Shown here: positions 37,127 through 45,987 of the stretch, piece after piece
How the letters are laid out: each line of letters opens with the position of its first letter
Position numbering within the stretch: the first letter of the stretch is position 1
Assembly: GCF_000730665.1 (NCBI RefSeq)
Contig: NZ_BBIV01000022.1
Coordinates: 28,501 to 92,500, forward strand
DNA from: Pseudomonas plecoglossicida NBRC 103162 = DSM 15088
GTDB lineage: Bacteria; Pseudomonadota; Gammaproteobacteria; Pseudomonadales; Pseudomonadaceae
DNA: 64,000 nt
Direction of reading: 5' to 3'
Program-made: the position numbers and the translations under genes
The notes under the pieces: generated by a model
The model's input: only the letters and a program-made list of their open reading frames with translations
Database searches by the model: none
What the model was told of the DNA's origin: nothing

Positions 37127-38647
37127 ATGACCCAGCACGCCGTGGCCCGCCTCGACCAGCTCGACCCCAAGCGCCCCTTGCGCGTCCAGGCTGGCAGCGA
37201 AGAACTGATCCTGATCCGCCAGGGCGACCAGGTGCATGCCTACCAGGCCAACTGCCCGCATGCCGGCGCCCCGCTGGAAGAAGGTGTGCTCTGCAACGGC
37301 CTGTTGGTGTGCCCTTGGCACAAGGCCGCCTTTGCCGTCGACGAAGGCGCCGTGTGCGAGCCGCCAGCGCTCGTCGACCTGCGCCGTTACAAGGCGTGGG
37401 TCAAGGAGGGCCAGGTCTGGGTCGACGATCAACCCCTGGCACGCGCCGACGCACCCCGCCACAGCGATGCCCGCTGCTTCGTCGTGGTCGGTGCCGGTGC
37501 CGCAGGTTCCGCGGCGGTGGCCACGTTGTTGGCCAACGGCTTCGCCGGCAAGCTGGTCTGGATCGACCAGGAGCGGCAACCTGCCTACGACCGCACTGCC
37601 TTGAGCAAATTCGTGATTGCCGGGCAGATGCTCGCAGACGAAGTGCCCGCACTGCTAGAAGCCGAGCAGCTGCGCCAGGGCCATCTTGAGCGGCGCGTCG
37701 GCAAGGTGCGCACGCTGGATGCGGGCAAGCGCCAGATCACCCTCGCTGACGGCCAGCGCATCGACTATGACGCTGCACTGCTGGCTACCGGGGGCAAGCC
37801 GCAACGCCCCGACATTCCCGGTGCCGACCTGGCAGGTGTGATGACGCTGCGCTCGCGCGAAGACGCGGCGCGCCTGCTCGATGCTGCCGAGCCCGGCCAG
37901 CCGGTAGTGATCGTCGGCGATGGTTTCATTGGCCTGGAGGCCGCCTCGGCCCTGCGCAAGTATGGCGCCCAGGTGCATGTGGTGACGCGCCACGCGGTGC
38001 CTCTGGCCAAACAGCTGGGCGAGCGTATCGGCCGTTGCATCCGCGAACTGCATGAACGCAAGGGCGTGGTATTCCATGGCCCTACCGAAATCGTGCGCTT
38101 CGCCGGCGAGGGGCAGGTCGACGCCGTGCTGCTGGCCAATGGCGAAACGCTGCCTGCTGCTCTGGTGCTGCTGGGCACTGGGGTCAAGCCCGCGACCGCC
38201 TTCGTCCAGGGCGTGCCGCTGCACAGCGATGGCGCCTTGCAGGTGGACGCCGAGTTGCGCGCCGCCGACGGTTTGTGGGCCGCCGGCGATATCGCGCGCT
38301 TTCCCCTCGCCGGCCAGCCGGTGCGCATCGAGCACTGGCGCCTGGCACAACAGCACGGGGTGATCGCCGCGGCCAACATGCTTGGACAGCAGCGCCGCTA
38401 CGACGACGTACCCTTCTTCTGGACCTACCAGCACGGGCGCACGTATGAAGTGCTCGGGCATGCGCAGCACTGGGACCAGATAACGTTCGTCGGCGAACCG
38501 GAGCACGGCGACTTCATTGCCTTGCAGTGCATCGGCGAGCAGGTCGAGGCGATCATCGCCAAGGGCTACTCGGATGCCATGGCGCTGTTGTCGCAACGGA
38601 TGAAGCGGCCATTGAGCCGGGAGCAGGCGCTCGAGCTGATCGGGTGA
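37127..38647 (+). CDS. Rieske [2Fe-2S] domain fused to FAD/NAD(P) ferredoxin-type reductase
   Basis: This 506-residue protein has an N-terminal Rieske domain (residues ~1-100) with ligands in CPHAG and CPWHK, then an FAD-dependent pyridine nucleotide-disulphide oxidoreductase (VVVGAGAAGSAA, LLATGGKPQRP, VIVGDGFIGLEAAS, AAGDIARFP). It resembles human AIFL-type and bacterial NAD(P)H:ferredoxin reductases that feed oxygenases or detoxify. GGAGA lies 7 bases before the ATG at 37127; the open frame upstream runs through the REP and is not coding. No partner oxygenase is adjacent. Confidence 0.88.
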   Translation: MTQHAVARLDQLDPKRPLRVQAGSEELILIRQGDQVHAYQANCPHAGAPLEEGVLCNGLLVCPWHKAAFAVDEGAVCEPPALVDLRRYKAWVKEGQVWVDDQPLARADAPRHSDARCFVVVGAGAAGSAAVATLLANGFAGKLVWIDQERQPAYDRTALSKFVIAGQMLADEVPALLEAEQLRQGHLERRVGKVRTLDAGKRQITLADGQRIDYDAALLATGGKPQRPDIPGADLAGVMTLRSREDAARLLDAAEPGQPVVIVGDGFIGLEAASALRKYGAQVHVVTRHAVPLAKQLGERIGRCIRELHERKGVVFHGPTEIVRFAGEGQVDAVLLANGETLPAALVLLGTGVKPATAFVQGVPLHSDGALQVDAELRAADGLWAAGDIARFPLAGQPVRIEHWRLAQQHGVIAAANMLGQQRRYDDVPFFWTYQHGRTYEVLGHAQHWDQITFVGEPEHGDFIALQCIGEQVEAIIAKGYSDAMALLSQRMKRPLSREQALELIG

Positions 38648-38726
38648 TCGACTGAAGCGCCCTTTCAAAGGGCGGCCCTTGTGTGTAAAACAGTCGTTTC
38701 CCCCTCAGTGCACAGGATGCCCCAGC

Positions 38727-39737
38727 ATGATCTATCGCCCTCTCGGCCGCAGTGGCCTGCAAGTCTCCGCGCTCACGCTGGGCAGCATGATGTTCGGCGA
38801 GCAGACCAGCACCGAGGACGCCTGGCACATCATCGACAAGGCCTGGGACCAGGGCATCAACTTCATCGACACCGCCGACGTGTACAACGCCGGCCGCGCC
38901 GAGGAGATCGTCGGTGAAGCGGTGGCCCGCCATCGCCAGGACTGGATCGTCGCCTCCAAGGTCGGCATGGGTCCGACCGATGGCCTGCCCAACCGCAGCG
39001 GGCTGTCGCGCAAGCACATCTTCAATGGCATCGATGCCACGCTGACGCGCATGGACCTGGACTACCTGGACATCTACTACCTGCACCGCGAGGACCACAA
39101 GGTGCCGCTGGAGGAGACCGTGCGCGCCATCGGTGACCTCTTGCAGCAAGGCAAGATCCGCTACTGGGGCGTGTCCAACTTCCGTGGCTGGCGCATCGCC
39201 GAGATCTGCAACGTCGCCGAACGCCTGGGCGTGGCCAAGCCGGTGGTGAGCCAACCGTTGTACAACATCGTCAACCGCCAGGCCGAGCCCGAGCAACTGA
39301 CCGCCGCGGCTTGCCACGGCCTGGGTGTGGTGCCGTTCAGCCCGCTGGCCCGGGGTGTGCTCAGCGGCAAATATGCGCCGGGCGCGGAGCCCGAAGCCGG
39401 CAGCCGCGCTGCGCGTCAGGACAAACGCATCATGGAAGTGGAGTGGCGGCAGGAGTCGCTGGCTATCGCCCGGCAGATCCAGGCTTATGTGCAGGCCAAG
39501 GGTGTGGGCATGGTCGAGTTCGCCATCGCCTGGGTGCTCAACAGCCAGCTGGTCAGCTCGGCCATCGTCGGGCCGCGTACCGAGGCCCAGTGGGATACTT
39601 ATGCCGGGGCACTTGAGGCGAAGATCACGGCCGAGGATGAAGCCTTCATCGACTCGCTGGTGACGCCGGGGCATGCCTCGACGCCGGGGTTCAACGATGT
39701 GGCGCATTTTGTCAGTGGGCGGTTGGCTCGTAGCTGA
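38727..39737 (+). CDS. aldo/keto reductase
   Basis: This 336-residue NADPH-type aldo/keto reductase keeps the catalytic tetrad: Asp and Tyr in FIDTADVYN, Lys in VASKVG and His in YYLHRED. The C-terminal cofactor motif VGPRTEAQ is present. It is full length. The ATG at 38727 starts the conserved MIYRPLGRSGLQVS, with AGGA 10 bases upstream. It follows the Rieske reductase by 79 bases and is followed by a REP pair. The substrate is unknown. Confidence 0.9.
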   Translation: MIYRPLGRSGLQVSALTLGSMMFGEQTSTEDAWHIIDKAWDQGINFIDTADVYNAGRAEEIVGEAVARHRQDWIVASKVGMGPTDGLPNRSGLSRKHIFNGIDATLTRMDLDYLDIYYLHREDHKVPLEETVRAIGDLLQQGKIRYWGVSNFRGWRIAEICNVAERLGVAKPVVSQPLYNIVNRQAEPEQLTAAACHGLGVVPFSPLARGVLSGKYAPGAEPEAGSRAARQDKRIMEVEWRQESLAIARQIQAYVQAKGVGMVEFAIAWVLNSQLVSSAIVGPRTEAQWDTYAGALEAKITAEDEAFIDSLVTPGHASTPGFNDVAHFVSGRLARS

Positions 39738-39758
39738 CCGGTTGACTGAACTGGCCTC

Positions 39759-39832
39759 ATCGCCGGCAAGCCGGCTCCCACAGGATCACCCTTGGCTTCG
39801 AGCCTGGGAACACCTGTGAGAGCCGGCTTGCT
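39759..39832. repeat. paired REP element, one arm degenerate (3 of 5)
   Basis: A full arm CGCCGGCAAGCCGGCTCCCA is followed by a mutated inverse arm, TGTGAGAGCCGGCTTGCT. It lies downstream of the aldo/keto reductase. Confidence 0.85.
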
Positions 39833-39835
39833 AAT

Positions 39836-40054
39836 TCAAGGGCGGCTCGTCTTCAAGACGATGTTGACGGCGTACCAGAGGCCATCCTGCCCTTGCACCA
39901 GCTCATAGCTGACACGCAGACCTTCTCGGATGACGGGCGTACCGTCACCTACCGCACCCTCCAAGAAAACCAGCTACCCTGCCTCTGGCGCCACAAAATC
40001 AGGATCGATCAGTGCAAGCGAAGGTGGGGCGGGTAGCCGCACTCGTCTGGACAT
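39836..40054 (-). pseudogene. possible degenerate cold-shock-like small gene with in-frame stop
   Basis: From an ATG at 40054 with a strong GGGAGG site 7 bases upstream the frame reads MSRRVRLPAPPSLALIDPD to a TAG at 39974-39976, then continues in the same frame for 45 codons (EGLRVSYELVQGQDGLWYAV...) to a TGA at 39836. The second part resembles the end of a cold-shock domain. Two intact csp genes lie just upstream on the same strand. I read it as one broken gene of ~72 codons; the family call is weak. Confidence 0.45.
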
Positions 40055-40106
40055 GAATAGCCTCCCGTAATGTGTGCGTATTCACGCAGCAGTGATAATC
40101 AGGCAC

Positions 40107-40319
40107 TCACTCCTCTACGATCACTTCGTCGGCCTGCATGCCCCTCTGCCCCTGAATGGCAATGAATGTAACCTTCTGCCCTTCTTTAAGTGATTTGAAA
40201 CCAGCTCCTTGAATGGCTCTGAAATGCACAAAGAGGTCCGGCCCAGACTCTGGCGTAATAAAACCAATACCCTTTTCATCGTTGAACCACTTCACCGTCC
40301 CGCATTGTCTCGCTGACAT
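40107..40319 (-). CDS. cold-shock domain protein
   Basis: This 70-residue CspA-like protein has RNA-binding motifs GTVKWFNDEKGIGFI (RNP1 region) and DLFVHF (RNP2). It binds single-stranded RNA and DNA and acts as an RNA chaperone. AAGGGTGA precedes the ATG at 40319. The sequence is less canonical than its neighbour (GIGFI for GFGFI, acidic VIVEE end). It lies downstream of the second csp gene on the same strand, but a terminator separates them. Confidence 0.92.
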   Translation of the reverse strand: MSARQCGTVKWFNDEKGIGFITPESGPDLFVHFRAIQGAGFKSLKEGQKVTFIAIQGQRGMQADEVIVEE

Positions 40320-40471
40320 GATCTTCACCCTTGATAGTTGCAGCACGCCCGTGTGGTTTGCGACAAACCCACTTGTGGGCTGTCAGTGCTGATCATGTAG
40401 TATTCCGATTCAAATGGTTACTGGCAGTTTTATCAGGTCCAAGCGCAGTAACTGGCTGACTTTGAGCAAAG

Positions 40472-40498
40472 AAAAAGGGGCCGCAAGGTGCCCCTTTT
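40472..40498 (-). terminator. intrinsic terminator of the upstream csp gene
   Basis: AAAAGGGGC and GCCCCTTTT form a strong stem with an 8-base loop, with a T-run on the minus strand, 16 bases after the csp stop. It separates the two cold-shock genes into different transcripts. Confidence 0.85.
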
Positions 40499-40513
40499 AA
40501 TCAACGCCCCAGT

Positions 40514-40726
40514 TTACGCAGTGCGTACTTGGGCGGCCTGCATACCCTTTTGCCCCTTTTCAGCAACAAAAGTGACCTTCTGGCCTTCTTTCAGGGACTT
40601 GAAACCATCCGACTCGATGGCCTTGAAATGAACGAACAGATCATCCCCCCCACCGTCGGGGGTAATGAAGCCAAAGCCTTTTTCATCGTTGAACCATTTG
40701 ACGGTTCCGTTCTGTCTGTCGGCCAT
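40514..40726 (-). CDS. cold-shock protein CspA family
   Basis: This 70-residue, fully canonical CspA-type protein has GTVKWFNDEKGFGFI and DDLFVHFKAI. It acts as an RNA chaperone in the cytoplasm. GAGGA lies 9 bases before the ATG at 40726, and an intrinsic terminator follows. About 190 bases with no gene lie upstream (40727-40916) and may hold the long untranslated leader typical of csp genes, although I could not define a cold box. Confidence 0.95.
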   Translation of the reverse strand: MADRQNGTVKWFNDEKGFGFITPDGGGDDLFVHFKAIESDGFKSLKEGQKVTFVAEKGQKGMQAAQVRTA

Positions 40727-40916
40727 GCGCTGAATCCTCGTTTTCTAGCTGGCTGTTGCCTTGGGTGGACTCTCATCGTAAGACAAGTCCTGGCTCCTCC
40801 AGAATCGGCCATTCACACAAATGTTGCCACTGGGATTTTCAACAGTGCCGCTAATTCGCTCTTGCACCGGCCTCCATACCCAGTGAACTCGGTACGCCAC
40901 GACCTGGCACTAGGTT

Positions 40917-41591
40917 TCACAGCAGTATTTTGATCACCAGCAAATGCACAGGGTAAAACAGGTAGCCCCAGCGCCGCACGGCAGGGACAGGCCAGTGATC
41001 ATGGCGCAGCAGCAGGCAGCCGATAGGTATGGCCAGTATCGCGGCAGCCATCGTCAGCAACGTGATGGGCGTCAGCAGGTGGCCGAGCAGCCAGCTGTTG
41101 GTCAAGTTGCCGGCCACTGCCAGCAGGCAGGGTAAAAGCCAGGTGAGCCCACCGAGACGGCGTGCCATCAGCCAGCCTGCCGGCAGTAGCACCCCCGGCA
41201 GGCCGTACATCAATTGCTGGCTGTACAGCGCCCCCAGCAGCACGGCACCCAGACCGGCCAACCGGGCCCGGGCCAAACCATGCTGTACGCCCCGGGCCAC
41301 CAGCAGGCCCAGGGCCAGCGTCGGTATCACGCTGAAGGTTTGCGTGTCGGTGTCCAGCCAGCGATAAGGCCCTTCGGACAATACGGCGAAGGCGAACATC
41401 CAACCGAGATAACGCACCTGGATGCCCCGCGCGCGCGCCACGTTCTCGGCAATGGCCAGGCAGAACAAGGGAAACGCCAGCCGCCCGACGATGAACAGGC
41501 CGTCGGCCGCCGGCCAAAGGAAACGCAGGTGGTCGGCGACCATGCACAGGATCGCCACCCACTTGACCAGGTCCAAGCCCGCCGAGCGCAT
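40917..41591 (-). CDS. TraX-family membrane acetyltransferase-like protein
   Basis: This 224-residue protein with about eight hydrophobic helices belongs to the TraX family, whose plasmid member N-acetylates F pilin. The N-terminal motif LDLVKWVAILCMVADHLRF and the C-terminal RRWGYLFYPVHLLVI are family marks. Chromosomal TraX proteins have unknown acceptors. It starts 3 bases after the stop of the YdjM-like gene and is probably cotranscribed with it. Confidence 0.87.
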   Translation of the reverse strand: MRSAGLDLVKWVAILCMVADHLRFLWPAADGLFIVGRLAFPLFCLAIAENVARARGIQVRYLGWMFAFAVLSEGPYRWLDTDTQTFSVIPTLALGLLVARGVQHGLARARLAGLGAVLLGALYSQQLMYGLPGVLLPAGWLMARRLGGLTWLLPCLLAVAGNLTNSWLLGHLLTPITLLTMAAAILAIPIGCLLLRHDHWPVPAVRRWGYLFYPVHLLVIKILL

Positions 41592-41594
41592 GCG

Positions 41595-42680
41595 TCAGCG
41601 CCCGGACTCGGCGGTCTGGCCCATGTAGCGGGTGGTCCAGGTCGCCAGGGGCAATGGCGGTTGCTGATCGATGATGCGTCGCCAGATCAGCACCAGGTCG
41701 TGGCTGTCGAACATGGGGCCCACCCCTGCCCCCACCCAGCGGCTCGGGGTAACGGCAACCCAATGCCCCTCTCTGTCGCGGTGGGCCATGTTGAAGCGGA
41801 AGGTGTAGTTGCCGGGGAGGCCCATGCGCAGGTCGGTGACCACCAGCGCATCGCCGATCTGGTCATAGCGCAACCAGTTGTCGGTGAACCAGCGCAGGCG
41901 CTGGAGCAAGGGGGCGCCACGGATTTCATCGGCGGCTTCCAGGTTCAACGGCAGGCGCTGCATTTCAGGTGGCCCCCGGTCGAACCCGCTGCTGACCCCT
42001 TCGTAGTAATAGCCATCCGGCGTCTTGGCCAGCACCCGCCATACCAGGCTGTTGAACGCTAGCGGTACGGCTCGCACATCGCTTACGGCAACCCCCTGCT
42101 GATCGAGGGCCGCCTGGAAGCGCTGTTCGGCGGCCATGCGCCCGGCCAGGCCGAAGCCCAGGTAGGCAGTGCTGAACAGCAATGCCAGGCCCATGAATCG
42201 CAGTGCTCTGCCGTTCACCCCTCTGCATGCCGTGTAGAGCACGGCGGCCAGCAGCGGTACGGTGTAGAGGGGATCGATGATGAACACCGCCGCCCAACTG
42301 AGCGGCGTGGACTGCAGCGGCCAGAACAACTGGGTGCCGTAGACCGTGAACGCGTCCAGGATCGGGTGGGTGACGAGCACCAGCCAGAAGGCCAGGAACA
42401 GGCGCGCTAGCGTGTAGCCCTTGCCGGGCCAGCGGGTTCGACCGAGCCAGGCGACCAGCAGGGCCAATAGCAGGGCCAGGCCGGTCAGCACGAAGATGGA
42501 GTGGGAAAAACCTCGGTGATAGGTCATCTGCGACACCGGGTCGGCATAACGGATGACCACGTCAAGGTCTGGCACGGTGCCCAGGGCGGCGCCGTAGATC
42601 AGCGAACGACGGCCCTGGATGCGGCCGAGCACCGTGCCTTGGAGAGCGGCGCCTAGAACGGCTTGGGTGATCGAGTCCAA
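41595..42680 (-). CDS. YdjM-type membrane-bound metal-dependent hydrolase
   Basis: This 361-residue protein has an N-terminal YdjM/DUF457 domain (MDSITQAVLGAALQG, TYHRGFSHS, VLVTHPILDAFTVYG), with histidines and aspartates thought to bind metal, several transmembrane helices to ~residue 190, and a soluble C-terminal half. The start is a TTG with AGGAAG 7 bases upstream; no ATG fits the conserved N terminus. It precedes the TraX-like gene. Its substrate is unknown. Confidence 0.85.
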   Translation of the reverse strand: MDSITQAVLGAALQGTVLGRIQGRRSLIYGAALGTVPDLDVVIRYADPVSQMTYHRGFSHSIFVLTGLALLLALLVAWLGRTRWPGKGYTLARLFLAFWLVLVTHPILDAFTVYGTQLFWPLQSTPLSWAAVFIIDPLYTVPLLAAVLYTACRGVNGRALRFMGLALLFSTAYLGFGLAGRMAAEQRFQAALDQQGVAVSDVRAVPLAFNSLVWRVLAKTPDGYYYEGVSSGFDRGPPEMQRLPLNLEAADEIRGAPLLQRLRWFTDNWLRYDQIGDALVVTDLRMGLPGNYTFRFNMAHRDREGHWVAVTPSRWVGAGVGPMFDSHDLVLIWRRIIDQQPPLPLATWTTRYMGQTAESGR

Positions 42681-42798
42681 AGGAAGGCTTCCTGGATTGG
42701 CAATACACGAAACCTAACCCCCTGAAGCCGGCTGGTGCAAATGCAGGTGTGTGACAACAGATAGCCGACACCTCTGCCGGCGATAGGGTCAGCGAAAG

Positions 42799-43584
42799 TC
42801 AGAACAGCTGCCAGGTGTACATCAGGATCAACCGGTTCTCATCGATGTCACTGCGGTAGTTGGACCGCGCCATGGCATTGCGCACGCGAATCCCCAGCCC
42901 CTTGAGCACCCCGCCCTGCACCGCATAGCCGATATCCAGGTCGCGCTCACGGTCCTTGCCTTCATAACCCAGCCCGGTATCGACATTGTTGCCCGTGATA
43001 TAGCGCACCGTCGCCGTCAGGCCCGGCACGCCCATGGCCGCGAAGTTGTAGTCGTAGCGCACTTGATACGAACGTTCATCGGTATAGGCGAATTCATAGG
43101 TTGGCACCTCGTTGCCCAATGGCGAAATGTTGGCGAATACCCGTGGAAACGGGCGCTCGCCATAGATGCCCTGATAGCCGACATGAACGCTGTGGCCACC
43201 GTGCTTGGCGGTCAGCAGCGAGAAGAACGTCTGGTTGTCGATGTTGCCCAACAACGCGTCGCCATCTTCCCGCGCCGTGAAGTAGCCGAGGTTGGCGCGG
43301 TCCGGGCTGCTGTCGAGCTTGATCCCGAGCAAGCCCAGGGTGTCCACGCCAAAGCCGACCGGGCCAGGCGTGTAGCCGGACTTGAAATCGAGGATGAAGC
43401 CCTGGGCCCACTCCTCGGCCTTGGATTGCTGGTTGGCGCCGACGATGTCGGAGTAGTCACGGCTGAAGTAGTAGTTGCGGGCGCTGAGGCTCGCCTTGGC
43501 ATCTTCGAAGAAGCCGCCTTCGGCAGCCAGCAACGGTTGGCTGAGCAGGCTCAGCCCGATCGCGACGCAGGGGGTGTGGTTCAT
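42799..43584 (-). CDS. benF: OprD/BenF-like porin with internal in-frame deletion
   Basis: This 261-residue protein has a signal peptide (residues 1-20) and both ends of an OprD-family porin: FFEDAKASLSARNYYFSRD at the start and the final strand ILMYTWQLF. The family is ~420 residues. After LGIKLDSSPDR (~residue 96) the sequence jumps to ANLGYFTAREDG, which belongs about 150 residues later, so roughly seven beta strands are missing. The start overlaps the upstream transporter stop (ATGA), placing it last in the ben operon, the usual position of BenF. A functional barrel is unlikely. Confidence 0.82.
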   Translation of the reverse strand: MNHTPCVAIGLSLLSQPLLAAEGGFFEDAKASLSARNYYFSRDYSDIVGANQQSKAEEWAQGFILDFKSGYTPGPVGFGVDTLGLLGIKLDSSPDRANLGYFTAREDGDALLGNIDNQTFFSLLTAKHGGHSVHVGYQGIYGERPFPRVFANISPLGNEVPTYEFAYTDERSYQVRYDYNFAAMGVPGLTATVRYITGNNVDTGLGYEGKDRERDLDIGYAVQGGVLKGLGIRVRNAMARSNYRSDIDENRLILMYTWQLF

Positions 43585-45041
43585 TCCGAAGCTCTCTTGA
43601 TCTTGTTGTTATGGGTAAAGCGTTTGGAATACGGCGTTTCAGGGGCTACGGCGCAGGGCCTCAAGGGTGCGTGGCCGGCATCGCGCTCGCTCGGCTCGGC
43701 CAGGCTGCGGACCAGCGCCTCGCTGATCGCGCCGTACAGGGCAAGGCCCGCCAGTGCAGCGATCAGCGCGGCGGGAAAGGCGGCGAACAGCGACATCAGC
43801 GTCGCCCCGCCGATGCCCAGCAGCAGGTACAGCGCGCTGCCTGCGACCGCCGCGACATAGCGCCGGCGCGGGTTTTCATGGGCCTCGTGGCCGGTACAGA
43901 GACTGGCAGTGACCGCCGCGAGGTTCAGGCCATGGCAGCCGAACGGCGCCAGCAACGCGCCGCCCAACGCGCTCGCGCTGATCAAAGGGCTGGCCGGCGT
44001 TGTGTAGCCGGCGTTGCGCAGCACGGCCATGCCCGGCATGAACTGCCCGGTCAATGCCACCAGCACCATGGGCAGGGCCAGGCTGAACACCGCGGCCAGG
44101 CTGAACTGCGGGGTGATCCAGTGCGGTGAAGCCAGTTCCAGCACCAGTGCCTCGCTGCGCAACGCGCCACTGGCAACGGTCACGAGTGCACCCACACCCA
44201 GTACTGCAGCCACGGCATAGCGTGGCTGCAACCTGCGCATCAGCACGTAGGTGATGAACATCGCCAGCCACAGGGCCAGGGTGCGGGTGGCCAGGCCATT
44301 GCGAAACAGTTCCAGCACCGAGCCGCCTTTGCCTTTGGGGTCGCTGGCCTGCAGTTGATCGCCAGGTCGTACATCACAGTCCGGGGCCAGCCGCTTGAGC
44401 AGCTGGCGCGCTTCATCGGTACGACCTTGGCGCACCAGGAAGCCGATCGATTCAGGCAGGTAGTAGAGAATCACCAGCAACAGCAGCAACGGCACGGCAG
44501 CGGCGAAGAACATCGATTCCCAGCCGAAACGCGGCAACATGAAGATGCCGACACCTGCCGAGAGCATGCCGCCCAGCGAGTAGCCGCTGAACATGACCGC
44601 CACCAACGTGCTGCTCAGGCGTTTGGGCGCGTATTCGTTCATCAGTGCCACGGCGTTGGGCATCAACCCGCCGCAGCCTAACCCTGCGATGAAGCGGTAG
44701 ATGCCGAACTCGCTCGGGCTGCTGGCAAAGCCATTGAGGATGGTGGCGCCAGAGAACAAGGCGAAACAGATGGCGATGCCTTTCTTGCGCCCGATGCAGT
44801 CGGCCAGGCTGCCGAACGCCAGCGCGCCGAACATCATGCCGAACAGCGCGTAGCTGCCCAAGGCGCCGGCCTGCAACGGGGTCAGCCCCCACTCTTTCAT
44901 GATCACCGGCAAGACCACGCCGTAGATGAACAGGTCATAACCGTCGAAGATCAGCAGCAGGCCGCACCAGGCCATGACCATCCAGTGGAAGGCGCTGAAG
45001 CGGGCATTGTGGATGATCGGGTGCACGTCGAGTGTTCGCAT
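43581..45041 (-). CDS. chimera of BenK (MFS) N-terminal half and BenE C-terminal half
   Basis: Residues 1-268 match the aromatic acid:H+ symporter BenK (IIFDGYDL-like FDGYDLFIYG, LADCIGRKKG, FSGYSLGGML). From residue ~269 (RRLQPRYAVAAV) to ~450 it is the C-terminal part of BenE, a different benzoate transporter family (GHEAHENPRRRYVAAV, PFGCHGLNLAAVTASL). The joint near 44237 is in frame. In P. putida the order is benK, catA2, benE, benF, so the deletion removed the end of benK, the whole catechol 1,2-dioxygenase gene and the start of benE. Whether the hybrid transports anything is doubtful. Confidence 0.88.
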   Translation of the reverse strand: MRTLDVHPIIHNARFSAFHWMVMAWCGLLLIFDGYDLFIYGVVLPVIMKEWGLTPLQAGALGSYALFGMMFGALAFGSLADCIGRKKGIAICFALFSGATILNGFASSPSEFGIYRFIAGLGCGGLMPNAVALMNEYAPKRLSSTLVAVMFSGYSLGGMLSAGVGIFMLPRFGWESMFFAAAVPLLLLLVILYYLPESIGFLVRQGRTDEARQLLKRLAPDCDVRPGDQLQASDPKGKGGSVLELFRNGLATRTLALWLAMFITYVLMRRLQPRYAVAAVLGVGALVTVASGALRSEALVLELASPHWITPQFSLAAVFSLALPMVLVALTGQFMPGMAVLRNAGYTTPASPLISASALGGALLAPFGCHGLNLAAVTASLCTGHEAHENPRRRYVAAVAGSALYLLLGIGGATLMSLFAAFPAALIAALAGLALYGAISEALVRSLAEPSERDAGHAPLRPCAVAPETPYSKRFTHNNKIKRASE

Positions 45042-45092
45042 GGCATCTGTCTCTGTTGTTGTTTTTGTGGAGAAAAAGCGTGCTGGGGAAGC

Positions 45093-45854
45093 TCAGCCGA
45101 GGTCACCGCCCCCTACCGGCAGCGTCACGCCGGTGATGTAGGAGGCTTCGTCGGAGGCCAGGAAGAGAATCGCGCCGACCTGTTCGTCGATGCTGCCGTA
45201 GCGGTGCATCAGGCTGCTGCCGAGCGTCTGGTCGACGATCTGCTGGTACCAGGCCTTGTCCTGCTCGCTCTGCTCGGCAGCGTTGCGCGGCACCCGTCGT
45301 GGTGGTGCCTCGGTGCCGCCCGGTGCGGTGGCGTTCACGCGAATGCCACGGCCAGCGGTTTCGAAGGCCAGGCAGGCTGTGAGCGCATTGACCCCGCCCT
45401 TGGCTGCGCCGTAGGGCACGCGATTCACGCCTCGGGTGGCGATGGACGAGACATTGACGATCGCCCCGCTGCCGCGTTCGAGCATGTACGGCAGCGCCGC
45501 GTGGCAGCACCACAGGGTGGGGAACAGCGAGCGGCGAACTTCGGCCTCGATCTGCTCCACTTCGTAGTGTTCGAACGGCTTGGCCCAGATAGTGCCGCCG
45601 ACGTTGTTGACCAGGATGTCGAGGCGGCCGAAGGTTTCGACCGCAGCGGCCATGACCCGGGCGCAATCGGTGTGTTGCTCGAGATCGGCGGACAGGGTCA
45701 GCATGCCCTCGCCTGCCAGTTCGTGGACCAGGTCGGAGCGGTCCACCGCCACCACTTGCGCGCCTTCGGCCTTGAGCCGCCAGCAGACGCCGCGGCCGAT
45801 GCCTTGGGCGGCGCCGGTGACCAGGGCGACCTTGCCTTGGAATCTGTTGTTCAT
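45093..45854 (-). CDS. benD: benzoate cis-diol dehydrogenase
   Basis: This 253-residue SDR enzyme oxidises the cis-dihydrodiol of benzoate to catechol with NAD+ and loss of CO2. It has TGAAQGIGRGV (cofactor), VNNVGGTIW and catalytic YGAAKGGVNAL. AGGAAG precedes the ATG. It follows benC, but a REP pair lies between them. It is intact and full length. Confidence 0.95.
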   Translation of the reverse strand: MNNRFQGKVALVTGAAQGIGRGVCWRLKAEGAQVVAVDRSDLVHELAGEGMLTLSADLEQHTDCARVMAAAVETFGRLDILVNNVGGTIWAKPFEHYEVEQIEAEVRRSLFPTLWCCHAALPYMLERGSGAIVNVSSIATRGVNRVPYGAAKGGVNALTACLAFETAGRGIRVNATAPGGTEAPPRRVPRNAAEQSEQDKAWYQQIVDQTLGSSLMHRYGSIDEQVGAILFLASDEASYITGVTLPVGGGDLG

Positions 45855-45897
45855 CTGTCACTTCCTTACTGTTATCAGGCTTCGTCTGTACTGGCCT

Positions 45898-45966
45898 CAT
45901 CGCCGGCAAGCCGGCGCCCACAGGTACAGCGAGCGATCCGATGTGGGAGCCGGCTTGCCGGCGATC
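45898..45966. repeat. paired REP element inside the ben operon (4 of 5)
   Basis: CGCCGGCAAGCCGGCGCCCACA and the inverse TGTGGGAGCCGGCTTGCCGGCG lie between benC and benD. A further hairpin, CGAGGGC-GCA-GCCCTCG (45966-45982), adjoins it. In an operon such pairs can stabilise the upstream mRNA or cause premature termination. Confidence 0.9.
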
Positions 45967-45987
45967 GAGGGCGCAGCCCTCGCCTTC

